DNA of 64,000 nucleotides from Lacihabitans sp. CS3-21 (lineage in GTDB: Bacteria; Bacteroidota; Bacteroidia; Cytophagales; Spirosomataceae), in NCBI RefSeq assembly GCF_024343675.1, contig NZ_RJUD01000014.1:1-64000 (forward strand), read 5' to 3'. Below, piece after piece: positions 43,829-52,131 of the stretch. How positions within the stretch are numbered: position 1 is the stretch's first letter; each line of letters begins with the position of its first letter. Made by a program: the position numbers and the translations under genes. The notes beneath the pieces were generated by a model. That model was not told where the DNA came from. It worked only from the letters and a program-made list of their open reading frames with translations, and ran no database searches.

Positions 43829-45340
43829 ATGAAAATAAAGGCAAGTTTTTTTCTGATTTTTTGTTTTTTGAATATTTCTGTAGGCCTTAGTCAAACAAAA
43901 AGCACACAGAAACCCAGAACCATAGTAACCACAGATGGAGAATTGGATGACGTGGATTCGTTTATACGGATGTTATTATATTCAAATGAGTATAAAATAG
44001 AAGGATTGATAGTGAGCAGTTCGCAATGGCACTACAAAGGTGATGGTAAAGGCACCAAGTTTACCTCAGAAATGGAAATGACCAAAAAAATTTATGGAGA
44101 ACGCACCGAACTGCGTTGGCCGGGCGAGCAGTGGATTTATGATTTGGTGGATGCTTATGGAAAAGTTTATCCGAATTTAATTAAACATTCAGGAGATTTT
44201 CCTACCCATAAATATCTAAGAGACAGAATTCGTATCGGAAATATTGATTTTGAAGGTGAAATGGAAAAAGAAACCGAAGGTTCAGATTTCATCAAAGCCA
44301 AATTGTTAGACGATGACTTGACTCCGCTCTATTTGCAAGTTTGGGGTGGTACCAATACCATTGCACGGGCTTTGAAATCAATTGAAGATCAATACAAAAA
44401 TACCCCTCAATGGGATAAAATATACAAAAAGGTTTGTCAGAAAGCCATCATTTACGCCATACTTGACCAAGACGCTACTTACAAGAAATACATAGAACCT
44501 AACTGGAAAGATGTCAAGGTATATTATAATTCCAATCAGTTTTGGAGTTTTGCTTATTTCTGGAAAAGGGCTGTGCCACAGGAACTTCACCCATATTTGG
44601 AAGGTAAATTTATGGGTGATATCATCAACAACCATGGGCCACTTTTAAAAATGTACTACAGCTATGGAGATGGGAATCCACCGCTAGGCGAAATAGAGGA
44701 CATTTACAGCAGTATGGAAAAAGCAAAGAAAAACCAGTGGGGGAGTTTTGGGCAATACGATTTTATTTCTGAAGGAGATTCCCCAGCTTTTTTACATTTG
44801 GTAGATGTGGGGTTAAATAACTTAGAGAATCCACAAGATGGAGGATGGGGTGGTCGTCTGGTTCAATCGACTGTTACCCCGAGTCGTTGGGAAGATGGTG
44901 ACGCAGCATCAGATTATAATCCTTTTACAAAACAAATGGACAAAGCTTTTGCCCAAATACGCTGGATACCAGCTATTCAAGAAGACTTTGCAGCTCGTGC
45001 CGATTGGTGTGTAAAAGACTTTAAAGATGCCAATCATGCTCCATTGATTTCAGTGAAAGGGGGAAATAAACAAATAGTAAAAGCAGGGCAGAAAATTACG
45101 CTAACAGCTACTGCTTCTGACCCTGATAAAAATAAAGTTGCCCTTACTTTTTGGCAATATGAAGAAGTGGGTACTTTTAAAGAAAAAGTTATAATTTCCT
45201 CAATAAACAATACAAATGCAAGTATAGAAATCCCAAAATCAGCCAAAACTGGCGATACAATTCACATTATTGTAGAAGGAAAAGATGACGGAGTGCCTAG
45301 TTTGACTAGGTATCAGCGGGTGGTTTTGAAGGTGAAATAG
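43829..45340 (+). CDS. DUF1593 nucleoside-hydrolase-like secreted protein
   Basis: 503 residues with a signal peptide (KIKASFFLIFCFLNISVGLS). The catalytic-like domain begins RTIVTTDGELDDVDSFIRML, which places the aspartates of a nucleoside hydrolase fold; family members from polysaccharide degraders (for instance Sde182) carry a C-terminal beta domain, here about residues 395-503 (GQKITLTATASDPDKNKVAL). It is often found among glycan utilisation genes. Activity on sugars is inferred. Confidence 0.85.
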   Translation: MKIKASFFLIFCFLNISVGLSQTKSTQKPRTIVTTDGELDDVDSFIRMLLYSNEYKIEGLIVSSSQWHYKGDGKGTKFTSEMEMTKKIYGERTELRWPGEQWIYDLVDAYGKVYPNLIKHSGDFPTHKYLRDRIRIGNIDFEGEMEKETEGSDFIKAKLLDDDLTPLYLQVWGGTNTIARALKSIEDQYKNTPQWDKIYKKVCQKAIIYAILDQDATYKKYIEPNWKDVKVYYNSNQFWSFAYFWKRAVPQELHPYLEGKFMGDIINNHGPLLKMYYSYGDGNPPLGEIEDIYSSMEKAKKNQWGSFGQYDFISEGDSPAFLHLVDVGLNNLENPQDGGWGGRLVQSTVTPSRWEDGDAASDYNPFTKQMDKAFAQIRWIPAIQEDFAARADWCVKDFKDANHAPLISVKGGNKQIVKAGQKITLTATASDPDKNKVALTFWQYEEVGTFKEKVIISSINNTNASIEIPKSAKTGDTIHIIVEGKDDGVPSLTRYQRVVLKVK

Positions 45341-45437
45341 GCGTCTTTACATTGTTAATTTTCCTTTCAAAATAGGCAGGTTTTTTTTGGATGATTTTTG
45401 TGAAATTAACAAAGGACCTTATGCTTGTTCAATATTG

Positions 45438-45473
45438 AAAAGCATCTTTAGTACATACTAAAGGTGCTTTTTT
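45438..45473 (+). terminator. Intrinsic terminator after the DUF1593 gene
   Basis: AAAAGCATCTTTAGTA pairs with TACTAAAGGTGCTTTT (one G-T) around a very short apex, followed by T residues. Confidence 0.85.
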
Positions 45474-45569
45474 GCTTTAAAATATAAATTTTATTAAAAA
45501 CTATATAATTAAATAAAGAAAATTGCAAATTTATTACTCTACTAATTTTATAGACTATATAGATTAACA

Positions 45570-45577
45570 TACATTTG
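45570..45577 (+). promoter_or_regulatory. -7 element for the 45.7-kb TonB receptor
   Basis: TACATTTG is identical to the box before the metal ATPase gene. A TTG at the right distance is not visible. The start codon is 162 bp downstream. Confidence 0.4.
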
Positions 45578-45739
45578 TAAAAAAATAACCAGAATGAATC
45601 AACGATGTTGTCTCTAAAATAAAAAACCAGCCTGGCTGCAACCAGACTGGCGGATGCTTAACAAAAATAAAATCATCGCTAAATGAGCTGCCTCCTAAGA
45701 GGTCAGTTTTCTTATTTTCAATTAAACAGTTTCAAATTA

Positions 45740-48307
45740 ATGAAAAAACTTTTAAAATCTAGTCTTCTAGTAGGAGCATTTTTATTTCCCCTGCTTATTT
45801 CTGCCCAAGATAAACCCGTCATCAACGCCACAGTTTCTGGGGTAATATTAGATGCCAAAACCAACGAGAGAATTATCGGTGCAACAGTATCCATAAAAGG
45901 AACTACCAACGGTGCTTCAACCGATGCAAATGGAGAGTTTGCTCTCATAACAGGACAAAAATTACCTTTTACACTGATTGTTTCTTTTATAGGTTACATC
46001 AAAAAAGAAGTGGTAATCAACGAAAGCAAAGTCGAAATCAGAATAGATCAAGATACCAAGAACCTGGCTGATGTCGTAGTAACCTCTAGACGTAGGCAAG
46101 AGGCGGTACAAGATATTCCCATTCCGATTTCGGTAATTCGTGGTGTTACTGTGGAAGACCAAGGTGCTTTTAACGTTAACCGTCTAAAAGAATTGGTGCC
46201 TACGGTACAGTTCTATGCTTCAAATGCCAGAAATACTACTTTGAATATCAGAGGATTAGGTTCAACTTATGGACTTACCAATGACGGTATAGACCCAGGT
46301 GTAGGGTATTATGTAGATGGTGTATATTATGCTCGTCCAGCGGCAACCGCCCTTGATTTTATAGACATTGATCAAGTGGAAGTGCTCCGTGGACCACAAG
46401 GAACATTGTTTGGTAAAAATACTACTGCAGGTGCTTTTAATGTTACCTCTCGTACGCCAACTTTTGACCCATCGGCTAGTTTTGAGTTGAGCTATGGGAA
46501 CAAAGGCTATATTCAAGCAAAAGCATCAGTATCTGGCCCTTTGAGCAAGAAATTGGCTGCAAGGGTATCCTTTACGGGTACGCAAAGAGACGGCTTGTTA
46601 TATAATACACGCACGCAGACCAATGTGAATGATATCAACAACATTGGTGTAAGAGGTCAGTTACTTTTTAAACCTACAGATAAAATCAATTTTACGTTTA
46701 TTGCCGATGTTACAGACCAAAATCCAGTAGGTTACGGTTGGCCAGTTGCGAAGGTAGTAACCACCAAACGTGCGGCTTATCGTCAATTCAATGCCATTAT
46801 AGGTGATTTAGGTTATACGCTACCCTACAAAAGTGCATTCGAAAGAATTATAGACCAAGATACTCCATCAAAGGCTGGTAATCAGTTAGGTGGATTATCC
46901 CTAAACGCAGATTTCAAAATTGGTGGTGGAACATTAACTTCAACAACGGCCTGGAGATATTGGAAATGGGATCCATTAAACGATCGCGACTACATAGGTT
47001 TGAATTCCTTCTCTATTTCATCAGGAACTTCGGCACATGACCAGTACTCACAAGAGTTTAGATATTCTGGCAAAATAAATGATAAAATAAGTGGCGTAGT
47101 GGGTGCCTTTGGTTTATGGCAGGATTTAAGGACAGACCCTGTTCACACTGAAGAAGCAGGTACAGCCCAATGGCGTTTTGCCCAAAGTTCTACCAGTGCT
47201 TTATGGAAAACCCCTGGTTTGTTGGATAATTTTGGTATTAAAACCACCTATGGCATCCAATCTTCTAGTGTTGCTTTATTTGCACAGGCAGACTGGTCCA
47301 TCACAGAAAAATTGCATGTTTTGCCAGGAATTAGATATAACAAAGATGCTAAAAAAGCCAACTACAGCCGTGTAACTTATGGAGGATTGCAAACCACAGA
47401 TGCAGCCCTTTTGGCCTTAAAAAATGGTGTTTATAGCAATCAGGCTTTTGACATTGATGCAGAAGAAGATAACTTCTCCGGCCAGTTGACATTACAATAT
47501 AAACTCAATAAGAATGTAAATACTTTTGGTACCTATTCACTCAGCTACAAACCAATTGGTGTCAATGTGGGAGGATTGCCAACAGCCAGTGGCAAAGTGT
47601 TGACCGAGTTGGCAACCGTAAAACCTGAGGCCGTGAGACATTTAGAATTTGGTATAAAAACCAAACCTACTGCCAGTTCAGTGCTAAACGTAGTATTTCA
47701 CAATACCAACATCAAAGATTATCAAACACAGGTACAAACGCCTGAGCCTGGTGTAAACAGAGGGTATTTGGCCAATGCTGAGGAAGTTAGGGTAATAGGT
47801 TTTGAAGTAGATGGAAATATCAGGGTAAACAACCATTTCACATTTAATGGAGCCTTTGCTTATACAGACGGAAAATACGTAAAATTCACCAATGCTCCAG
47901 TACCTATTGAAGAAGTAGGTGGTACTACAGCATTTAAAGATATTTCTGGTGGCGTTTTGCCTGGTATTTCTAAATATGCAGGATCATTGGGAACCGAAAT
48001 CACCGGTAAAGGTAGCTTGTTTGGCCTAAAAGGAAACTACTTCGGTGGCTTAGACGTGTATTATCGTTCTACTTTTTCTTCAAGCCCATCGCCCTCGCAA
48101 TTCTTAGACATTGAAGGTTACGCCTTGCTAAATGGAAGAGTGGGTTTCAGAGCTTCCAATGGTATTTCAATATTTGTTTGGGGCAGAAACTTGGGTAACA
48201 AGGATTACTACGAGCAGCTTTTGGTAGCTCCAGGAAGTGCAGGCCAAATCGGTGGTATTTTGGGCGACCCACGTACCTATGGTGTTACTTTGAGATATAC
48301 CTTTTAG
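45740..48307 (+). CDS. TonB-dependent receptor with carboxypeptidase-like N-terminal domain
   Basis: 855 residues from ATG 45740; upstream codons do not extend the signal peptide (LLKSSLLVGAFLFPLLISAQ). A carboxypeptidase-regulatory-like domain (SGVILDAKTNERIIG, about 30-110) precedes a plug with IDQVEVLRGPQGTLFGKNTT, the wording of FecA/iron-complex and Proteobacterial-style receptors, unlike SusC. The barrel ends GVTLRYTF. No SusD follows. Ligand unknown; the neighbours suggest a sugar. Confidence 0.9.
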   Translation: MKKLLKSSLLVGAFLFPLLISAQDKPVINATVSGVILDAKTNERIIGATVSIKGTTNGASTDANGEFALITGQKLPFTLIVSFIGYIKKEVVINESKVEIRIDQDTKNLADVVVTSRRRQEAVQDIPIPISVIRGVTVEDQGAFNVNRLKELVPTVQFYASNARNTTLNIRGLGSTYGLTNDGIDPGVGYYVDGVYYARPAATALDFIDIDQVEVLRGPQGTLFGKNTTAGAFNVTSRTPTFDPSASFELSYGNKGYIQAKASVSGPLSKKLAARVSFTGTQRDGLLYNTRTQTNVNDINNIGVRGQLLFKPTDKINFTFIADVTDQNPVGYGWPVAKVVTTKRAAYRQFNAIIGDLGYTLPYKSAFERIIDQDTPSKAGNQLGGLSLNADFKIGGGTLTSTTAWRYWKWDPLNDRDYIGLNSFSISSGTSAHDQYSQEFRYSGKINDKISGVVGAFGLWQDLRTDPVHTEEAGTAQWRFAQSSTSALWKTPGLLDNFGIKTTYGIQSSSVALFAQADWSITEKLHVLPGIRYNKDAKKANYSRVTYGGLQTTDAALLALKNGVYSNQAFDIDAEEDNFSGQLTLQYKLNKNVNTFGTYSLSYKPIGVNVGGLPTASGKVLTELATVKPEAVRHLEFGIKTKPTASSVLNVVFHNTNIKDYQTQVQTPEPGVNRGYLANAEEVRVIGFEVDGNIRVNNHFTFNGAFAYTDGKYVKFTNAPVPIEEVGGTTAFKDISGGVLPGISKYAGSLGTEITGKGSLFGLKGNYFGGLDVYYRSTFSSSPSPSQFLDIEGYALLNGRVGFRASNGISIFVWGRNLGNKDYYEQLLVAPGSAGQIGGILGDPRTYGVTLRYTF

Positions 48308-48315
48308 TTTATTTT

Positions 48316-48348
48316 GGGCTGACTTTATCTATAAGAGTCAGCTCTTTT
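48316..48348 (+). terminator. Intrinsic terminator after the TonB receptor
   Basis: GGGCTGACT pairs with AGTCAGCTC (one G-T) with an 11-base loop, then TTTT. Confidence 0.75.
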
Positions 48349-48356
48349 CAATATTT

Positions 48357-48426
48357 GGTCGTGAATTCTAAAGGAGAAGTGAAGTTTCATAAACTTTATG
48401 AGGTGGTTCGATTCCACCCACGACAA
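48357..48426 (+). tRNA. tRNA-like element with apparent CAT anticodon
   Basis: A 70-base cloverleaf can be drawn. Acceptor GGTCGTG / CACGACA pairs over six bases with a G-A mismatch at the end. A short D arm is TTCT / AGAA with loop AAAGG. The anticodon stem GAAGT / ACTTT holds the 7-base loop TTCATAA (anticodon CAT). The T arm is textbook, GGTGG-TTCGATT-CCACC. CCA is not encoded. Odd points: position 8 is A where T is usual, the D loop is only five bases, and two bases follow the D stem. It may be a divergent tRNA, a decayed copy or a tRNA-mimic. Confidence 0.4.
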
Positions 48427-48458
48427 CATTTTGCTATTTTTACAAAAAAACAAAAGCG

Positions 48459-49334
48459 GTGAGAATTAATATTTTATTTTTTTTGGCATTATTGACTTTT
48501 TCGAGCTCGGGTGTAGCTCAAACACCTGATTATCTCCAAGAAATCAACGATTGGCACAGACAACGAGAAGAAAATCTTAAGAAGGAAAATGGATGGTTGA
48601 ATTTGGCAGGATTGTTTTGGCTAAACGAAGGCCGTAATACCATTGGCTCTGATACTAAAAATGATCATTTGTTTCCTGGTGACAAATGCCCTGATTTTTT
48701 GGGTGAAATTTTTCTGCGAAATGGCGAAGTTGAGTTTTCAGTTTTGAATGGACATGAAGTATTTATTGAAGGGGTTAAAATCCAAAAAGTGAAGATTTTC
48801 CCTTCTGAAAAACCTATAATTTTGCAATATGGGTCATTGAAATGGTTGGTTATCAAAAGAGGAGAAAAGTTTGCCATTAGGCTCAGAGATTTGAAAAGTC
48901 CTTTTTTAGGGGAATTTACCCACATTGAACATTTCAAAATTGCCCCAAAGTGGAATTTCACGGCTAAATTTGTAAAGACAGACAACAAGAAGATTTCGAT
49001 ATTGGATATTACAGGACAAACTAGCCTACAATATTCTCCTGGGAAATTGGTCTTTAGAATTGGTAAAAAAGAATACAGCCTAGATGTCTTGGCCGAAGGA
49101 GACCAGTTTTTTGTTATTTTTGGTGATAAAACCAATAAAATAAGCACTTATGGTGGCGGAAGATATATTTATACCCAACTTCCAGATGCTGCGGGCAACG
49201 TGAAAATAGACTTTAATAAGGCCTATAATCCTCCTTGTGCTTTTACACCTTATGCTACCTGTCCTTTGCCACCTAAACAGAATTTGCTGAATGTAAAAAT
49301 TGATGCAGGCGAAAAAAATTATGGATTTCATTGA
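48459..49334 (+). CDS. DUF1684 domain secreted protein
   Basis: 291 residues starting at GTG 48459, which leads directly into a signal peptide (INILFFLALLTFSSSGVA); no ATG is available nearby. Family marks: DWHRQREENLKKENGWLNLA, GLFWLNEGRNTIGS, RLRDLKSPFLGEF, and the C-terminal KAYNPPCAFTPYATCPLPP, typical of DUF1684. No biochemical role is known. The next gene starts 28 bp later. Confidence 0.88.
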   Translation: MRINILFFLALLTFSSSGVAQTPDYLQEINDWHRQREENLKKENGWLNLAGLFWLNEGRNTIGSDTKNDHLFPGDKCPDFLGEIFLRNGEVEFSVLNGHEVFIEGVKIQKVKIFPSEKPIILQYGSLKWLVIKRGEKFAIRLRDLKSPFLGEFTHIEHFKIAPKWNFTAKFVKTDNKKISILDITGQTSLQYSPGKLVFRIGKKEYSLDVLAEGDQFFVIFGDKTNKISTYGGGRYIYTQLPDAAGNVKIDFNKAYNPPCAFTPYATCPLPPKQNLLNVKIDAGEKNYGFH

Positions 49335-49361
49335 TAATTCAACCCTAACAAATATAAATTT

Positions 49362-50621
49362 ATGAACCCTAACAAAGAAAAAGCACTACTAACCGAAGAC
49401 TGGACGGTGGTGGTTTTTGGATTTTTGATTATCATTTTGACCTTGATTGGTTTTAAAATTCCGACCCCCGCTTTCGGTTGGGAAAATAGTTCTCAATTAT
49501 TGGAAAAAGTCTTGACCGTTGATAATTTAATCAAAATTGGCTCAATCTTCCTTGTTGTTTATTTGTCAGCATTATTGGCCGCTAAGGTACTCGGGAAAGG
49601 TTTTTCGGATACACTGAAAGGTTTTCCCGTTGTTTTTCTTTTAACGCTATTTGCACTCATTTTGGCAGGAAATACCTTCCTTAAAAACTGGAATTTAGAA
49701 GCTGTCATCTTTAGTTTGGCTATTGGCTTGCTTATTCGAAATTTCTTAGAAGTTCCCCAATGGCTCAGTAAGGCCTTAAACACTGAATTGTACGTAAAAA
49801 TCGGTTTAGTTTTACTGGGTACTGGTGTTATTTTTGGAGATATTCTCAAAGCAGGATCTCTTGGATTAGTTCAGGCATTGCTTGTGGTTGTTTCAGTATG
49901 GTATTTTGCTTTTTGGGTTTCTAAAAAAATGGGCATAGACGAAGAAATGGCCATCATGATATCCAGTGCGGTTTCTATTTGTGGTGTTTCTGCAGCCATT
50001 GCCACCTCTGGGGCTATCAAAGGCGACTCAAAAAAGCTTTCCTACGTGATTTCACTGGTTTTGATAACGGCCATTCCTATGATAATATTTATGCCTTTTT
50101 TGGCAAAATTAATGGGATTGTCAGAGACGGTTACTGGTGCATGGTTAGGCGGAACTATCGATACTACAGGTGCAGTAATAGCCTCAGGAACGATGATAGG
50201 TGAGGAGGCATTAAAAATCAGCACCATTGTGAAATTTTCTCAAAATGTGTTACTTGGATTGGCAGCCTTTGCAATCTCTGTATATTGGACATACACCAAC
50301 AACCAATCGGCAACCGTTAAAGAAACAAAACCTACATTGGGCGTTATTTGGGAGCGTTTTCCGAAGTTTGTTATCGGGTTTATAGCCGCATCAGTCTTAT
50401 TTTCCTTTTTTATTTCCTCTGAAAAAATAGATGCAGTAAAAGGTGGTTTGAAATCTCTTCAAGGACTTTGGTTTGCTTTAGCCTTTACGAGTATCGGACT
50501 CGAAACCAAGTTTTCTGATTTATTTAACAATGAAGGCAAAAAACCACTTTATGCATTCTTAATAGCCCAATTGTTTAATGTTTTTGTTACACTTATTATT
50601 GCTTACTTTTTGTTTAAATAA
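49362..50621 (+). CDS. YeiH/UPF0324-type putative anion (sulfate) exporter
   Basis: 419 residues with about ten membrane helices. Conserved parts include KIGLVLLGTGVIFGDILKAG, SSAVSICGVSAAIATSGAIK and GAWLGGTIDTTGAVIASG, which are hallmarks of the family. Members are annotated as putative sulfate exporters from thin evidence. A sulfatase gene 7 kb away would produce sulfate, but a link is speculative. Confidence 0.88.
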   Translation: MNPNKEKALLTEDWTVVVFGFLIIILTLIGFKIPTPAFGWENSSQLLEKVLTVDNLIKIGSIFLVVYLSALLAAKVLGKGFSDTLKGFPVVFLLTLFALILAGNTFLKNWNLEAVIFSLAIGLLIRNFLEVPQWLSKALNTELYVKIGLVLLGTGVIFGDILKAGSLGLVQALLVVVSVWYFAFWVSKKMGIDEEMAIMISSAVSICGVSAAIATSGAIKGDSKKLSYVISLVLITAIPMIIFMPFLAKLMGLSETVTGAWLGGTIDTTGAVIASGTMIGEEALKISTIVKFSQNVLLGLAAFAISVYWTYTNNQSATVKETKPTLGVIWERFPKFVIGFIAASVLFSFFISSEKIDAVKGGLKSLQGLWFALAFTSIGLETKFSDLFNNEGKKPLYAFLIAQLFNVFVTLIIAYFLFK

Positions 50622-50683
50622 TTGATAAGCATTCATAAAGCTTTTTTAATAACTGAAAATAAAGTAGTTTAATGAATCAAAAG

Positions 50684-50714
50684 GCTTGTTCTGCTAAAAG
50701 GAACAAGCTTTTTT
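50684..50714 (+). terminator. Intrinsic terminator after the YeiH-type gene
   Basis: GCTTGTTC / GAACAAGC 8-bp stem with a 9-base loop, then TTTTTT. It lies between convergent genes. Confidence 0.85.
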
Positions 50715-50763
50715 ATTACTTGAGATCAAATTATACATTTATCAATTTTAAAAAAAACAAATT

Positions 50764-52131
50764 TCAATCGCCCCAATATTTACTCGCCCAAGCAATCCAT
50801 ATACTCCAATTGGGGCCAGTGCTGTGGCCACCAGCATGTTGTCTATAAGCTATTTCACCATCTATAAGTGGAGTGCCCATCGGAGGAAAATCGGTGGTTC
50901 CCAAGTCTTTTTTGCCAAACAGTCGATAAACAGAACCTGCTTGAGCAGCACCAATAAACATGCCTTTTGCATCTATCCAGTTACCTTCAACCTGCGGAGA
51001 GCCCGCACTGATGAATATCGGTCGAGGAGCACACAAAGCCACCAATTGATGAGCGTCTACAGGCAAATCATCAGGAGTAAGTAGACTTGTATATTTTATG
51101 AAACTACCAGAAAACCAATGGTATTCGCCAGATCCAGCAAGGTTTTCTACTTGTTCACCAAAAACTCTTCTGAGTATTTTTACACCGCCAGCCCCTGATG
51201 ATCCAATGAATCCAATCGAAATTCTGGGTTCAAAAGCCATGGCTACTACTGCAGCTTTTCCATAACGTGAAAGTCCTTCTATTGCTACGCGTTTCGTATC
51301 TATGTCATTATCGGTTTCAAAATAATCGATGGCTCTACTGGCACCCCAAGCCCATGCTCTTAATGCTCCCCAATCATCAGATTTTCGATAATTTCCTTTG
51401 TTTACTAATCCAATAATTCCTCTGGTAAGGCCAGCTCCGTTGTCTGCCTGAATGCTAGACGCCTCTATAATGGCATATCCCCAGCCTTTGGTGATTACCT
51501 GCTCTTGCCAAGTGGGTTCTCCAGCCGAACCCAAGCCGATCGCTTTTATTGGGCTCGGATTAAATGGATTTTTTATAAAACCAAATTCTAAAACTATGGG
51601 AACAGACTTTTTACTATTTGAGGGAGTGGCTATGAGTAAATTTATTTCCACCTTGATGGCTGGATATGCTGAATTATCCACAATCCCTTTTAATAGTTTT
51701 TCTTTTATGGATTGATTGCCAACCGTTGTATCTTTTATAGAAATTACTTGCCATTTTACTACTGGTATATTCGCAGGAAGTTTTCCATAGATTTCATTTT
51801 CAAAACCAGCCACAATTTCGGGTCTACGTAGTTGATTCCAATCATTGACTGACTTTACTTTTTTTCCATTTTTTAGCACCAGTGGGTCGGGCAAAGTGTA
51901 CTTATTCACTTTATCCTCAGAGCTGTTGGCAGCATTGGCATCCTTTGGATTTCCTGATGGCCCTCTTCTGACTTGAGAACGGTTAATTGACAATTGACCC
52001 AACATATTGTTGTAATCGGCCTCTGTAAGTTTATTTATACTATCCCTTTGTGCTGGGGTAAGTCCAAATTGGGCAATAGAAGAGGTAGTATTAAAAATGA
52101 ACAAAACAATTAAAATCTTAAATGATTTCAT
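50764..52131 (-). CDS. CE15-type glucuronoyl esterase
   Basis: Predicted to cleave the ester between 4-O-methyl-glucuronic acid on xylan and lignin alcohols. 455 residues with a signal peptide (KILIVLFIFNTTSSIA). The catalytic serine is S288 in GLSRYG, the family pattern GxSRxG, and H432 or H436 in QHAGGHST supplies the histidine; the conserved DDWGALRAWAWGASRAIDYF stretch precedes the nucleophile. An N-terminal extension of about 75 residues contains DUF3826-like low-complexity sequence of no clear role. It overlaps the upstream esterase gene by four bases (ATGA). Confidence 0.85.
   Translation of the reverse strand: MKSFKILIVLFIFNTTSSIAQFGLTPAQRDSINKLTEADYNNMLGQLSINRSQVRRGPSGNPKDANAANSSEDKVNKYTLPDPLVLKNGKKVKSVNDWNQLRRPEIVAGFENEIYGKLPANIPVVKWQVISIKDTTVGNQSIKEKLLKGIVDNSAYPAIKVEINLLIATPSNSKKSVPIVLEFGFIKNPFNPSPIKAIGLGSAGEPTWQEQVITKGWGYAIIEASSIQADNGAGLTRGIIGLVNKGNYRKSDDWGALRAWAWGASRAIDYFETDNDIDTKRVAIEGLSRYGKAAVVAMAFEPRISIGFIGSSGAGGVKILRRVFGEQVENLAGSGEYHWFSGSFIKYTSLLTPDDLPVDAHQLVALCAPRPIFISAGSPQVEGNWIDAKGMFIGAAQAGSVYRLFGKKDLGTTDFPPMGTPLIDGEIAYRQHAGGHSTGPNWSIWIAWASKYWGD

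Larger units (their letters stand above)
45341..45739 (+). other. Terminator, promoter and long leader between two genes
   Basis: Contains the terminator at 45438, the -7 box at 45570, then a roughly 155-base untranslated leader for the TonB receptor. The leader holds an imperfect hairpin (CCAGCCTGG / CCAGACTGG, about 45627-45650). No coding capacity is supported. Confidence 0.6.

Noticed and set aside
48665-49147. 160-codon minus-strand frame inside the DUF1684 gene
   Set aside because: Antisense to a conserved family protein and lacks any recognisable motif.
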